Shown: positions 9,481-20,013, counted from the first letter of the stretch. The stretch is 64,000 nucleotides of DNA from Pseudohongiella acticola (GCF_001758195.1 NZ_MASR01000001.1:868001-932000), one strand, 5' to 3'. Notes: a model not told the origin generated them from the letters alone. Numbers and translations: made by a program.

Positions 9481-9975
9481 ATGAGCAAGACCAACGATCT
9501 GTTCCCAATCACTATCAAATCCGAATACACGTTAACGGCGCATCAACATGCGGCAATCAGAGAAGCCGTTGGCATCCTGGAGACAAGCTTCAAGCGCAGC
9601 GAAGCCATGACTAACTCGGATCTGGTCAAACAGTTCTGCCAGCTGCAGATTGCCACCAAGATGGATGAACACTTCGGGTGCATGTTCCTAGATAATCAAC
9701 ATCGGCTGATCTCATACGAGACTATGTTCAACGGCACCATTGATGGCGCTGCAGTCTATCCCAGAGTCGTTGTACGACGCGCACTGGAGATCAACGCAGC
9801 GGCAGTCATCTTCACCCACAATCATCCTTCTGGCTTGCCTGAGCCTAGCCAGGCAGATATTGCTATCACCAAGCGCCTCAAGGACTCGCTGGCCCTGATT
9901 GATATCCGGGTGCTGGATCACATCATCGTCGGCTGCGAAGGCACCGTATCCATGTCAGAGCGCGGCATACTGTGA
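9481..9975 (+). CDS. RadC-like JAB-domain protein (island type)
   Basis: The 164-residue protein carries the JAB/MPN metalloprotease-like signature in RadC form: E80 (LISYETMFNG), H113 and H115 in FTHNHPSG, S123 and D126 (SQAD). The ATG at 9481 is preferred because AGGAG lies six bases upstream; a longer frame from 9436 lacks a good site. This short class (YeeS/YkfG-like) lacks the N-terminal helix-hairpin-helix of chromosomal RadC and is common on prophages and integrative islands. Its biochemical role is not settled; involvement in DNA processing is only presumed. The next ORF starts 62 bases downstream and may share its transcript. Confidence 0.9.
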   Translation: MSKTNDLFPITIKSEYTLTAHQHAAIREAVGILETSFKRSEAMTNSDLVKQFCQLQIATKMDEHFGCMFLDNQHRLISYETMFNGTIDGAAVYPRVVVRRALEINAAAVIFTHNHPSGLPEPSQADIAITKRLKDSLALIDIRVLDHIIVGCEGTVSMSERGIL

Positions 9976-10037
9976 AGCAAATATAGAACCACTGGCTGAA
10001 TAGTGGATAGAACCCATTTCAAATCCGAGAAGAACCA

Positions 10038-10364
10038 ATGGTAAAACTACTACCAATGATCGACTTCCAAGTTTCAGTAGGACGATCCATGCATATGAGA
10101 ATGGATATATCTCCCTTCTGCGAGAACCTCTATGAATGCTCGTGTGGGCAACAACACGTGCTCAAGTCATATAGCCGAATTCTGTATCAAGGATTTTACC
10201 GGATCGTTATCGAGTGTCCCGATGACCCAGCTTACCTAACGTGCGTCAAGATCAGGATGATTCTGATGGCCAAGTTTATTGGCTTAACCAGTATTAGCGG
10301 GACAAAAGTAAGTACGGATACTGACAAGTTTCTACTCGCAAACTTGATGAAAATATTACGGTAA
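10038..10364 (+). CDS. Hypothetical island protein with a CxC motif
   Basis: The protein has 108 residues, starting MVKLLPMIDFQVSVGRSMHM. A small cluster FCENLYECSCGQQH contains three cysteines and a histidine and could bind a metal. The rest looks like a compact alpha/beta fold with hydrophobic strands. A purine-rich GAGAAG precedes the ATG by about six bases, and an intrinsic terminator follows the stop. Family not recognised. Location after the RadC-like gene suggests the two are transcribed together. Confidence 0.6.
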   Translation: MVKLLPMIDFQVSVGRSMHMRMDISPFCENLYECSCGQQHVLKSYSRILYQGFYRIVIECPDDPAYLTCVKIRMILMAKFIGLTSISGTKVSTDTDKFLLANLMKILR

Positions 10365-10381
10365 TCTAATTCACCCCCTAC

Positions 10382-10430
10382 CAACTCTGACTATACTGCC
10401 ATTCGCAGTGTAGCCAGAGTTGCTTTTTTC
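10382..10430 (+). terminator. Intrinsic terminator
   Basis: CAACTCTG at 10382 pairs with CAGAGTTG, with an inner stem ACTGC/GCAGT, and is followed by CTTTTTTCC. It ends the RadC-like / CxC-protein unit and separates it from the convergent KAP gene. Confidence 0.85.
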
Positions 10431-10530
10431 CTCGGCCCCGTACTTTAGATTGCAGAGCAGTCACTAGTGACACTGCGATACGTCATAGATCCAGTGGTAC
10501 TAATTCGGGTTGAGGTCATCGGCTGTAGGG

Positions 10531-11934
10531 TCAGCTCTCCTCTTCACGCTGCGGAAAGCTGAACTGTGACGTCAACTCGACTCTCTTTAATATCTCATTC
10601 AATGGAACAATATGGCCATGCCCTCTATGTTGACGAATCACCTCAAACACGGTCTGCGCATATTCATGATTTTCCACGGACTCGTTATCATTTTCAATAA
10701 TCTCCTTGTATTGAACGTCGTAGTCACGATCAAGCTCATCTCGAGATTTAGAGGCAATCAAGTATCCCTCTACTACGGCCATATAGAACTTAGCATCACG
10801 TTTTTTAGGAGCGATGCTGTGGATATAATCGATTGAATCCCCCAGTGTGTGGCCCTCCTTGACTAAGCCAGAGTATAAGACAGGATTTTTCTGCCGGAGT
10901 ACTATCAAAAATACCACTAGTGACGAGAAAGTGAACTTATTAGCAGGTGTGGAGTGGAGCGCCAAACTGATTCGTGATAAATACTGCTCGATATCACGCA
11001 GAGTGAAACCATACTCACCGCATAGCCACAGAAACGTACCTTTGAAATGGTCCTTCTCATACTTAAAGAGGCTGTTTTTATTTTTTTGCTCAAAAAAGAA
11101 ACCCAACCCTAAGGACGAAATCAGTTGCCCTATATATGTCTCCGGGCTCGGATTCGGGAGAGTGTACTCAAGATCGATGAATCTACGCAAATAGCCAGCA
11201 GCATCGATTTCACCATAGACCGCGCCAATCGAGTGGCATAGTTGCTCTTTATCCAGAGATAGGACAAAAACAATTCCTGGCTGGTCGAATAAATGCTTAA
11301 TCCGTTCCAGTAACTCGATTGCGTATGTGGGTCTACAACGATCCAGCTCATCCACGAAAATAACCAGCGGGGTGTCTTTCGTTGCCACCTCAAGTGTGTC
11401 AGATAAGTGTTTTTTGAACTCATCGATGGCTGACTTCGTTGATTCGTACGCCTCCACAGCCTCAGATGCAGTGCCGCCCAATAGCCCCATGGCTTCTTCT
11501 CTGCCTATTTCGTTTCCATCAAGCACTCCAGCGGTAACCAGGCGAACAACTGTAGGCAAGCTGCGTCTCGCAATGACTCCGCCAATTTTTTTGCATCGCT
11601 CCCAAGCTTCATTGCGAACTCCAGACGCTGTTAAGTAGCTATCCAGACCAGTGTTCATTTCGCCCAGAAAAGCCACCAGCGGATCCTCAGAAAAATCGGT
11701 TGTCCAAGCATTAAAATTCAAAACGGGGAAACCTTCGAGCTCCAGGTACTTCGACCACATATCAACGAAAGTTGATTTACCAGACCCCCAGCGACCATTA
11801 ACTGCAAGCACCATCGGCGTATTCATATTGCGAAGCAGTAACGTGAGATTCTCAATCTCCTGTCTCCGCTCAAGCAGGTCACCCTCAAAGGGGGATTCAG
11901 GGTTGACCTGAAACTTTCTCGCCTTTAACTCCAT
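10531..11934 (-). CDS. KAP-family P-loop NTPase
   Basis: The 467 residues start at the ATG at 11934 (MELKARKFQV), which has GAGG seven bases upstream; a TTG start nine codons earlier is possible. Walker A is GRWGSGKS at residues 47-54. Walker B is VIFVDELDRCRP, with the DELDR signature of KAP NTPases, followed by IELLERIKHLF and FVLSLDKEQL. Classic KAP proteins have membrane spans inserted in the NTPase domain. Here that insert (about residues 100-165) is only weakly hydrophobic, so the protein is probably cytosolic. KAP NTPases such as PifA are linked to phage exclusion. The neighbouring restriction system supports a defence role, which is inference. Confidence 0.88.
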   Translation of the reverse strand: MELKARKFQVNPESPFEGDLLERRQEIENLTLLLRNMNTPMVLAVNGRWGSGKSTFVDMWSKYLELEGFPVLNFNAWTTDFSEDPLVAFLGEMNTGLDSYLTASGVRNEAWERCKKIGGVIARRSLPTVVRLVTAGVLDGNEIGREEAMGLLGGTASEAVEAYESTKSAIDEFKKHLSDTLEVATKDTPLVIFVDELDRCRPTYAIELLERIKHLFDQPGIVFVLSLDKEQLCHSIGAVYGEIDAAGYLRRFIDLEYTLPNPSPETYIGQLISSLGLGFFFEQKNKNSLFKYEKDHFKGTFLWLCGEYGFTLRDIEQYLSRISLALHSTPANKFTFSSLVVFLIVLRQKNPVLYSGLVKEGHTLGDSIDYIHSIAPKKRDAKFYMAVVEGYLIASKSRDELDRDYDVQYKEIIENDNESVENHEYAQTVFEVIRQHRGHGHIVPLNEILKRVELTSQFSFPQREEES

Positions 11935-11999
11935 TTGGGACCTCGTCAATGCTTGTACCAATTTAGCCTATACCCAATCAGCAGACATACGGCAACATT

Positions 12000-12713
12000 C
12001 TACAGCCAAGCCTCAGCACCCAGCGGCAACTCATTCAACTCAGCCCTGGCCTCTCTCCACCCCGGACAATGCTGATTCAACAGTGCAACAAACCTTTCAC
12101 TGTGTGTCGGCTCAATCAAATGAACCATTTCATGAACCAGCACATACTCCACCAGATCCTTCGGTTTTTTTACCAGCTCAGTGTTAAGCCTGATGTTCCT
12201 GGCTTGGGCAGTACAGCTACCCCACTTGGTTTTCATACGCTGCAGATAATAAGCGTTTACCTTTACATTCAGCTTGGCTTCCCACTTCTGGATCAGTGGT
12301 GGAATCAAGTCATGCAGCAGTTTTCTGTGCCAGGCATACATGATTTCGGCGCGTTTGATCGCTTCGGTTCCTGGGCGAACACTGAGGATTATTTTTTTTG
12401 GCTGCAGTAAAACACTGGGCTTGGCATCCTTGTGTTTAACCTCCAGCACATACCTGCGCCCCCAGACATAGTGACTTTCCCTGGAGATGAACTGCCGCGG
12501 TGTCTCACGAGCCTGGTCTTGCAGCTCTTGTCGGCGCTCACGTATCCAGCCCAGCTTTGATATCGCATAGGCACGGGCTACATCCAGCCGCGTATTTACT
12601 GGTGCTACCAAGGTGACATCGCCCTCAGGCGGGTGCACAGACAGGTGTACATTGCGCACCGCTTTACGGGTGATCCGGATAACGATGTCACCTAACGAAA
12701 TTGTCTCAGTCAC
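12000..12713 (-). CDS. YgjP-like (DUF45/WLM) metallopeptidase
   Basis: The 237-residue protein has the zinc motif VHEMVH followed by LIEPTHSERF (HExxH with a later histidine), as in the YgjP/SprT-like DUF45 family. WGSCTAQARNIRLN and the closing VALLNQHCPGWREARAELN are also typical of that family. It starts with GTG inside the hsdR stop (TAGTG), so it is translationally coupled to the restriction subunit. Such peptidase genes frequently follow hsdR in type I systems. Whether it trims restriction subunits, as ClpXP does in EcoKI alleviation, or has another role is not known. Confidence 0.9.
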   Translation of the reverse strand: MTETISLGDIVIRITRKAVRNVHLSVHPPEGDVTLVAPVNTRLDVARAYAISKLGWIRERRQELQDQARETPRQFISRESHYVWGRRYVLEVKHKDAKPSVLLQPKKIILSVRPGTEAIKRAEIMYAWHRKLLHDLIPPLIQKWEAKLNVKVNAYYLQRMKTKWGSCTAQARNIRLNTELVKKPKDLVEYVLVHEMVHLIEPTHSERFVALLNQHCPGWREARAELNELPLGAEAWL

Positions 12714-15700
12714 TAGTACCCTGCCTGATTCTTGATCAACTCAAATACTGCTTCAGTTGCCGCGCGATCACGGGCCAGAATTGGGAATAGCGCATTGAGC
12801 ACTACTCGCTCACGGGCAGTATCCCCACGCCAGCCTGCCGGCGCTTGCTCGCGCATGGCTTGATCAATCTGCAGCGTGACATCCAACCGGCGCTGCTCTT
12901 CACTGACTTCACCAGGGGCGGTGTCGCGCAGCTCATAAGACGGACGTAGCGGCTGCAGTATGTCAGAGAGATTATTGTAGATGACCACTGCTTCTTTTTT
13001 ACCTGCCAGTTCCGGTGGCGCGCCTTCTAAACCCAAGCCACTAGCCATCTGATGAACCAGTGACTCCACTCGCTCCAGGAACTCCTTGTATGAGACAGCT
13101 TCGGTGCGCCAATCCCTGATAATGTCATCCAGCAACAATGACAGCTGCTTATAGAATCGCGGATCATTGAGCTGATCACGGATGATGGTCTTGCGTACAT
13201 TGTTGATGATGCCTTCAGCAACTGCCTTGTTGGACAGCTTGCCCTTATCATTCAGCTTTTGGGCTATTGCATTATGGACACCGGTTTCAACTATCAACTG
13301 GATCAGGGAGTAGTTGTCTACTGACCCAAGTTTGTTTGCTGGATCCGCCTGAATGTAGGTGTTGATCAGGTGGCGCATGTCGGCTTCGTACGGCTTGATG
13401 TCCAGCTCCTCACCTGAGTAGTGTTTAACAGCATTTCTAAGGTCACTGTAGAACGTAACGTCCTGGCTCAGTGCATCAATCGCACTGCTCGTATATCCTG
13501 CTTCCTGCAAATTTTGCTGTATGGCTGAATAAGCTCGAATAAAGGACGCTGTTGCCTTGTAGAACGATACTCGAAGCGCCTCAGTGTCATCCAAACCCCC
13601 GGCTGTCAGTCCATTCCCACAGAAGTAGTGCAGGTACTGTTCGATATCACGGGGATGCGGCACTGGTTCACATAGATAGCTGAGGGCTTCACGGGCTTCA
13701 TCGAGTTTATGGCGACCTTCTTTAAGCCAGTCCTTCAATTCAACATTGTTCTCTGCGTTACTGCCACCCTCAAGGTCCAGTTCATCAGAGCTGTACACCG
13801 CAATAGCCTGTTGAACATCACCAAAGAGGTGCTTGAAGTCCACGATATGGCCGTACTCTTTGTCAGTGCCGTCCAGGCGGTTGGTTCGGCAAATGGCCTG
13901 AAACAGGTTGTGGTCCCTCAGCTCATTGTCCAGATAGATATAACTGCAGGACGGAGCATCGAATCCAGTGAGCAGTTTACTGACCACAATTAACAACTTC
14001 AGATTGGCGGGCTCTTCAATAAAGCGCCGCTTCATCTCATCTTCGTATTGTTTGACGCTCTTCCAGTCTCTAAGCACATGATCATTGTAGGTGTCATACT
14101 TGTAGCGCTCATCGCTGTCAGGTGACTCCCGTGATATGGCGTTATGATTGGGCTCGAATGAGGTAATGATGCCGCAATACCTGCCAAATGAGGTGTGCTG
14201 CAGTAGTCTGAAGTAGTGGCAGGCATCATAGATGGAGGCTGCCACCAGTATGGCCGTACCACGGTTACTGCTTAATCGCGGTTTCATGCTGAAGTCTTTG
14301 ATGATGTCGGCAATGATGCGCTGTTTGCGCTCAGCTGAACTCATCAACTCTTCCAGCTTCGCCCAGCGCCTGCGCAGTACCGCCTTCTGGTAATTGTTCA
14401 GATTACGGGTCTTCTGCTCAAACCAGTCATCAATATCCTGCTGCGATGTCAGCCGCTGAGGAATATCCCTGGCCTCGTATTTCAAGTCCAGTACCACACC
14501 ATCAGCCACAGCCTGCGGGAACTTGTAGGTATGGATGTAGGTGCCGAACACCTCACGGGTTGTCTGTTTATCTTTTCGCAGCAGTGGTGTACCGGTGAAA
14601 CCAATAAAGATGGCATCAGAGAGCCAGCGCTTCATTTGGCGGTTCATATTGCCACCCTGGGTCCGGTGACATTCGTCCACGAACACATAGAAGCGACCTT
14701 TGATGGCCGGTGGTTCATCATCAAAGTCTGACGGGTCAAATTTATGGATCAGTGCACACAGCAGCCTTGGTATGGTATCGGTGAGCTTATCGACAAAGTC
14801 TGCCCGTGACGTTATGTGCGGCGAGGGCCCCTCATCAGGCACCACACCGGCATTACGCATAACCCCGACGATCTGCTTGTCCAACTCATCGCGATCAGTC
14901 ACGATCATCACACGGGCTTGTGGGTCGCTTTCCAGCAGCCATTTAGCCAACAACACCATCAAGATGCTTTTGCCACTACCCTGCGTGTGCCAAATAACAC
15001 CACCTTCACGCTCGGCAACCCGTTCCTGGGCGGCCTTGATCCCGACATACTGGTGCTGGCGGGGAACCTTCTTCTGGCCAGCATCAAAGATCACGAAGTT
15101 ACGCATCAGATCGAGCAAGCGATCTTTACTGCACATCTGCGTCAACGGGCGATCCAATAGTGAACCAGACGTCAGCTCACCTGTATTGGCTTCATCTTTC
15201 CACTGTATATAGAATTGCTCAGGCGTCCCTGTCGTGCCGTAGCGCAGGCCCTGAGAGTCACTGCCGGCCAACAGCAGCTGGGATGTGCCGAAGAACGGCT
15301 GGTTAAACTCAGCTTCCTGATTGGTAATGAGCTGGCGCACTCCATCTGCCACTTCCACTGAGCTGCGTTTTAGCTCGATAACCACAACAGCCAAGCCGTT
15401 TATGTATAACACCAGGTCAGGACGGCGGTCATGCCCGCCTCTTAGGGTGACCTCTTCAGCCAGTGCAAAATCATTGGCTTCGATTTTATCCCAGTCGATT
15501 AGATGGACGGTCTCATGTGCCCGTCCTATAGCTACCTGCACCGGTACGCCGTAACGCATCAATTGATAGGTCCGCATATTCGCTTGATACAGGGTTATCC
15601 CGGTGACATCTGCCGCCTGCTCCAGCTTTTGCAGCGCAGCGGAGATATGCGCATCGGAATAACCCCTTTCGCGTAGATTTGAGCGCAACAAATCAGGCTC

Positions 15701-15835
15701 AATGGCTCGGTTGCCATCACGTTTACTCCACTCCCCCAAATAGCGGTATTGCAAACTGTCGGGGCGATCAGGATTAGTAAACAGGTCGACTACCCTCTTC
15801 TGGGTTTGCCGTTCCGGGCGTATAGCTGCGCTCAT
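12713..15835 (-). CDS. hsdR: Type I restriction enzyme, R subunit
   Basis: The 1040-residue motor and nuclease subunit of a type I restriction-modification complex. The N-terminal PD-(D/E)xK nuclease shows D140 ([11 protein letters not shown]) and E154/K156 (VVIELKRS). The superfamily 2 translocase has Walker A HTQGSGKS, the DEAD-type motif [11 protein letters not shown], motif [13 protein letters not shown] and motif [15 protein letters not shown]-terminal helical domain follows. It is separated from hsdS by 139 bases and overlaps the YgjP-like gene downstream. The frame is intact, so restriction is expected to be active. Confidence 0.97.
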   Translation of the reverse strand: MSAAIRPERQTQKRVVDLFTNPDRPDSLQYRYLGEWSKRDGNRAIEPDLLRSNLRERGYSDAHISAALQKLEQAADVTGITLYQANMRTYQLMRYGVPVQVAIGRAHETVHLIDWDKIEANDFALAEEVTLRGGHDRRPDLVLYINGLAVVVIELKRSSVEVADGVRQLITNQEAEFNQPFFGTSQLLLAGSDSQGLRYGTTGTPEQFYIQWKDEANTGELTSGSLLDRPLTQMCSKDRLLDLMRNFVIFDAGQKKVPRQHQYVGIKAAQERVAEREGGVIWHTQGSGKSILMVLLAKWLLESDPQARVMIVTDRDELDKQIVGVMRNAGVVPDEGPSPHITSRADFVDKLTDTIPRLLCALIHKFDPSDFDDEPPAIKGRFYVFVDECHRTQGGNMNRQMKRWLSDAIFIGFTGTPLLRKDKQTTREVFGTYIHTYKFPQAVADGVVLDLKYEARDIPQRLTSQQDIDDWFEQKTRNLNNYQKAVLRRRWAKLEELMSSAERKQRIIADIIKDFSMKPRLSSNRGTAILVAASIYDACHYFRLLQHTSFGRYCGIITSFEPNHNAISRESPDSDERYKYDTYNDHVLRDWKSVKQYEDEMKRRFIEEPANLKLLIVVSKLLTGFDAPSCSYIYLDNELRDHNLFQAICRTNRLDGTDKEYGHIVDFKHLFGDVQQAIAVYSSDELDLEGGSNAENNVELKDWLKEGRHKLDEAREALSYLCEPVPHPRDIEQYLHYFCGNGLTAGGLDDTEALRVSFYKATASFIRAYSAIQQNLQEAGYTSSAIDALSQDVTFYSDLRNAVKHYSGEELDIKPYEADMRHLINTYIQADPANKLGSVDNYSLIQLIVETGVHNAIAQKLNDKGKLSNKAVAEGIINNVRKTIIRDQLNDPRFYKQLSLLLDDIIRDWRTEAVSYKEFLERVESLVHQMASGLGLEGAPPELAGKKEAVVIYNNLSDILQPLRPSYELRDTAPGEVSEEQRRLDVTLQIDQAMREQAPAGWRGDTARERVVLNALFPILARDRAATEAVFELIKNQAGY

Positions 15836-15974
15836 GGTCTATCCCTTTTTATTAGAGGTTTATCGTTCGCCGTCCATTGCTTGCTATGAATCTAATTCTC
15901 GTATGGAAGTGCTTATTGCCCGGATTATGCTCTTGTAACTATTATTCTGATCCAGATAAACATCGCCCTTTTGC

Positions 15975-17183
15975 TCATATCAGCCGAGTCCTTCCTGTGA
16001 GTAGCTCCTGCATCATTGCTTGTTTAAGATCGCGAGTTTTATGGCGACGATGCTCGAGGGCGGCGATTTCGGCATCCATGTCGGATAGGACGGTAGCGAT
16101 GGCGGTTTGTTCTTCTTTGAATGGTGGCAGCTTAAGCTCAAATGATTGGAATGTTGGAAGTCGCAAGGAGTCGACAGTCGCCTTAACCGTATTTTGCATA
16201 GCCCACGCCCCAAAGTTCATTGCCATATACAGGTGTACGAACTTGGCTGATATGTTCGGACTAAACTGGGTAATCGCATAAACACGCTGATGCACATCAA
16301 ATCGACCGTTAATGTAATGGAATATGTCCCCGATTCTCCCTTCTCCAGGCACAAGTATTGCCTCGCAATCGTGTGAATAGCTGTTTATTCGTTCGACAAA
16401 ATCCGAGCGCACGAAAAATGGATAATCTCCATCCTGCACTTTGTCTTCGTTGTTACGACTACCAGTTTTGATATGAGCGATGTCAGCCAACCGCTTCAGC
16501 TCCCACTCTCCCTCAAACCCTGGCAAACGAGTCTGACCAGTGAGCAGTTGTTGCATGGCAGCCTGTTTGAGGTCACACTTCTTGGCGATCAGACTATCCA
16601 ATTTTTCTAACAGAGCATCAACGTCTATCAGAGCGGCGCCGATGGCGTGTTGTTCAGGCTCCGGAGGAACTGCGCATGGCATTGAATTAAGGGAAGCCTT
16701 ATTTAATTTATATCTCCCCGCGCCCTGACGCGAGAGGTAAGGTGATATGTCCCGGTTCCTAAAATAGAGGTAAAACCATCTTGCTGTCCCAATTTTGCCT
16801 TTTACTAGGTGAGCATGATTATTGACATTGAACTTACCCGTCACATATTGCGTTTGCGGTTTGTTTTCAAAATCAAGGAAATGGTCACCGTCCTCACCGA
16901 TTAATGCGTATTCACCTTCAACTCGGTACTCACTTAAATAATCCTGTATTTTAGTCGGCCCGTAGTAAGGATATTCACCCAGCATACCTTTCCTTACTTT
17001 TGCACTGAGCGGAAGCCGCAGGTTATTGCATATATCGAAGGCGTCACCAATCAAAAACACATCCCAATCTGCCGGAATAACCCCCACCTCAGTCTGCTTG
17101 TACCCCAGAGGCTCTTCCGACTTCTTCACCCTCGTTCCATTCTCCGTCGACAGATTTTGCGTGCCCATTGCTTCGCTCCTCAT
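15975..17183 (-). CDS. hsdS: Type I restriction-modification specificity subunit
   Basis: The 402-residue protein selects the DNA target for both methylation and cleavage. Two target recognition domains are evident, each followed by a similar helical repeat: LKQAAMQQLLTGQTRLPGF around residues 205-225 and LKQAMMQELLTGRTRLI at the C-terminus. This is the usual two-fold arrangement of HsdS and shows the gene is full length. Its start overlaps the hsdM stop by four bases (ATGA). The recognition sequence cannot be read from the protein alone. Confidence 0.96.
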   Translation of the reverse strand: MRSEAMGTQNLSTENGTRVKKSEEPLGYKQTEVGVIPADWDVFLIGDAFDICNNLRLPLSAKVRKGMLGEYPYYGPTKIQDYLSEYRVEGEYALIGEDGDHFLDFENKPQTQYVTGKFNVNNHAHLVKGKIGTARWFYLYFRNRDISPYLSRQGAGRYKLNKASLNSMPCAVPPEPEQHAIGAALIDVDALLEKLDSLIAKKCDLKQAAMQQLLTGQTRLPGFEGEWELKRLADIAHIKTGSRNNEDKVQDGDYPFFVRSDFVERINSYSHDCEAILVPGEGRIGDIFHYINGRFDVHQRVYAITQFSPNISAKFVHLYMAMNFGAWAMQNTVKATVDSLRLPTFQSFELKLPPFKEEQTAIATVLSDMDAEIAALEHRRHKTRDLKQAMMQELLTGRTRLI

Positions 17184-19612
17184 GCAGAGCTTACTCCCAT
17201 CTTTTTCAGGTGCTCATCCACCCGAGCAGACAGCTCGGAGACTTCATCCACTAGCTGCGGCAGCGGTGTGGCATAACGCTCAGCCAATTGCCGAATACGG
17301 CCAGTTAGAGTTTGTGAAACGCGATCCAGCTCACCCTGCACTGCAGTGGCAATGGCGGCAAGCCATTTGTCCTCTACCACCAGCGTTTTGATCTCCTCTA
17401 CACTGAGCTTGGCGTATTGGTCATGAGCCAGTCGGTCAAGTTCAGCATCAGCTGTTTTGATCTGGCTTTTCAGATCGCTCTGCTGTTGATCCAGCTTGAT
17501 CCACTGCTTAAGTATTTTGGCTTCATAAACGTAACCAGCATCGCCCTTTATCTCCTTCAGGCGCTTGTTGATTTCCCCCTTGTTAATCTTGTCTAGTTCT
17601 GCAAATGCACCCTCTTCACCACCGTGTTCTTCTTCCAGCTCGGTCTGTTGAGCTATGGCAGATTCAAGTTCGGCTTGCAGAGCATCCAGTTCGGCTTGTT
17701 GTTTTGCGAAGTAGCACGCGACAATATAGGGCTTTGGAATCAAATCGCAGTCCCAGCCTTTATCTTTCAGTCCACCCTTCTTACTACCTGCTTTAATTTC
17801 TTCCAGCACGCGCTGAGGTTTGGCTTCCCAGCCATCCGCGGCAATCAGGTAGGCATCGTCTTGCAGAACCTCAGCCCAGTAATCCATAAGATGCTGGTAC
17901 ATATCGTAGGCATCTAACAGTGGTGCGCTGCGGAACGCATCGAGCAGGTTTTCGCCGACCGCGGTGATCAGCTCCTTGGGCAAACCATCTATGTCAAAGG
18001 CCTTCAGGTACGGCACATTGGTAGCGCGCCATTTATCGAAGCTGCCTGTTACGGCTGCCTTGAACTTGGCAAATTCCGTATGACTCAGAATGGCCGATTT
18101 AACCTCGGCAATTGGCACGCGCAGCTGGCTATAACCCTCTCGACCGGCATCCACGAACAAGGCAGATCGCACGCCTGGCATGATCTGCCAGTATGCGCTC
18201 AGGGCGTTGAGATCGGGATCCGGAATACCCCCGCGCAAGTGACCATCGATGTCCTGGATGTCTTCTGGCTCAGCGCTGTCGATGTACCTAGGGAGGTTCA
18301 GGTTGTAATCGTTTTTCGTGTCAGCTATTTCGTCGATGGGCACCATGCGCGCATAGAGAGGTACCTCCTGTTGTTTTTTGAAGGTATCAACAATGCGGTG
18401 GATGTCCTGCTCACGCAGTCGGTTTTTGTTGCCATCCTTTATGAAACCCTTGGCTGCATCAATCATGTAAATGCCTTTACGGGCTTGAGCATTCTCTTTG
18501 TCTAAAACCAGAATACAGGCGGGGATACCAGTACCGTAAAACAGATTTGCTGGCAGGCCGATGATCCCTTTCAGAAAACCAGAACGAACAAGCTGCTTAC
18601 GGATTACCCCTTCTGCATTACCACGGAACAGAACACCATGAGGAAGGATCACCGCTCCCTTGCCAGTGCTTTTGATGGACCGTAACACATGCAGAAGGTA
18701 AGCATAGTCACCTTGCTTATCTGGTGGGGCACCCCAGCTGAAACGTTGGTACTGATCAGTTGCGGGTGTAATGCCGGTACTCCATGCTTTATCGGAAAAT
18801 GGTGGATTGGCCACGACATAATCGTAGGTACGCAGCTGCTCCCCATCTTTGAATTTCGGATTGGACAGCGTATCTCCCTGCTGAATATTTGCCGTTGGGA
18901 AGTTATGCAGGATCATGTTCATCCGCGCCAAACCAGCAGTGGTGACATCCTTCTCCTGGCCTTCCAGAGTGATATGCTTGCCTGCCTCGCCCGCAACCTT
19001 CAGAAGCAGTGAGCCAGAGCCACAAGTGGGGTCATACGCGGTTGTCGAGGCCACGGCTGCGTTCGAGGAGACACCAATGACCTGAGCCAGTACCCTGCTC
19101 ACTTCCGAGGGTGTATAAAATTGCCCTTTGCTTTTGCCGCTCTCAGTCGCAAAGTGCCGCATCAGATATTCGTAGGCATCCCCTAGGATGTCGTCATGTT
19201 CAGCGCGGTTCTTGGCGAAGTCCAACTCCGGTTTTTGGAAGATGCTGATCAGATTGGTCAGCCGATCCACCATGGCTCTACCTTCACCCAATTTGTTTGG
19301 GTCATTGAAGTCCGGGAAATCACTGCGGGCCAGTCGCTGATTGGCTTCAATCAAGGGCTGGATAATTTGTGTATTGATCTTGTCGCCTATGTCAGACTTG
19401 CCTTTTAGCTGGATCATGTCCTTAAAGCCAGCACCCGGAGGGATCGCGACCGGTGGCGCAAAGTCATCTGAGTCAGAGTACTTGTCCGAGATGTACTTGA
19501 TGAACAGCATGAACAGGACGTAGTCCTTGTACTGGCTTGCATCCATTCCGCCGCGTAGCGCATCACATGAAGCCCAGAGGGAGGAGTAAAGTTCCGATTT
19601 CTTGATGGCCAT
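17180..19612 (-). CDS. hsdM: Type I restriction-modification methyltransferase, long form
   Basis: N6-adenine methyltransferase subunit. From the ATG at 19612 (MAIKKSELYSSLWASCDALR, the usual HsdM beginning) it has 810 residues; a TTG 11 codons upstream is an alternative. The HsdM_N domain is followed by SAM motif I AYDPTCGSGSLLLKV and catalytic motif VVANPPFSDKAW. At 810 residues it is much longer than the roughly 500-residue EcoKI type. The extra C-terminal region, about residues 600-810, includes a charged coiled coil (QQAELDALQAELESAIAQQ onward) and a second helical stretch. Such long HsdM forms exist in other type I systems. It is first in the hsdM-hsdS-hsdR-peptidase run. Confidence 0.95.
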   Translation of the reverse strand: MAIKKSELYSSLWASCDALRGGMDASQYKDYVLFMLFIKYISDKYSDSDDFAPPVAIPPGAGFKDMIQLKGKSDIGDKINTQIIQPLIEANQRLARSDFPDFNDPNKLGEGRAMVDRLTNLISIFQKPELDFAKNRAEHDDILGDAYEYLMRHFATESGKSKGQFYTPSEVSRVLAQVIGVSSNAAVASTTAYDPTCGSGSLLLKVAGEAGKHITLEGQEKDVTTAGLARMNMILHNFPTANIQQGDTLSNPKFKDGEQLRTYDYVVANPPFSDKAWSTGITPATDQYQRFSWGAPPDKQGDYAYLLHVLRSIKSTGKGAVILPHGVLFRGNAEGVIRKQLVRSGFLKGIIGLPANLFYGTGIPACILVLDKENAQARKGIYMIDAAKGFIKDGNKNRLREQDIHRIVDTFKKQQEVPLYARMVPIDEIADTKNDYNLNLPRYIDSAEPEDIQDIDGHLRGGIPDPDLNALSAYWQIMPGVRSALFVDAGREGYSQLRVPIAEVKSAILSHTEFAKFKAAVTGSFDKWRATNVPYLKAFDIDGLPKELITAVGENLLDAFRSAPLLDAYDMYQHLMDYWAEVLQDDAYLIAADGWEAKPQRVLEEIKAGSKKGGLKDKGWDCDLIPKPYIVACYFAKQQAELDALQAELESAIAQQTELEEEHGGEEGAFAELDKINKGEINKRLKEIKGDAGYVYEAKILKQWIKLDQQQSDLKSQIKTADAELDRLAHDQYAKLSVEEIKTLVVEDKWLAAIATAVQGELDRVSQTLTGRIRQLAERYATPLPQLVDEVSELSARVDEHLKKMGVSSA

Positions 19613-19836
19613 CGGGTTGTATTTGTCCTTATTGGTTTGGTTCAAGGCACTGATACTACCCTAATTCAGTATCAATCATGAAGGGTAAGCTCACACTGGG
19701 TTTCAGATGGACCTTGAGGCGTGGTCACCTCTCCAACGCAAATACCAAAAAGCGGAACTCGCTACCGAAGTACGCTGATCTCATGCAGCTTCCAGCCCAC
19801 CCAGAACCCCCAATATTATTCCTGACATTCCCCCAC

Positions 19837-20013
19837 CCTAAGCCATGGTAAGCACAAGGAGGGCGACCCGCGCAGCGGGAGAGCACGAACGAAGTGGTGT
19901 ACATGGCTTAGGCTGGTATGGTTAATTTCCACTGGCTTCACCTGACAGCCTTCCGTGCTCACTGCGCTTTGCCTGCGGCACGCTTGTGGCACTCGTCTGT
20001 TGGCGGTGAAGCC
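19837..20013. repeat. Two tandem imperfect palindromes upstream of hsdM
   Basis: CCTAAGCCATG at 19837-19847 is the exact reverse complement of 19902-19912, with an inner CCGC/GCGG hairpin between. A second pair, GGCTTCACC at 19934-19942 and GGTGAAGCC at 20005-20013, encloses a further GC-rich stretch. Both lie in the 633-base gap between hsdM and the winged-helix gene, in which no gene is seen. They could form an RNA leader or mark a past insertion; function unknown. Confidence 0.6.
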
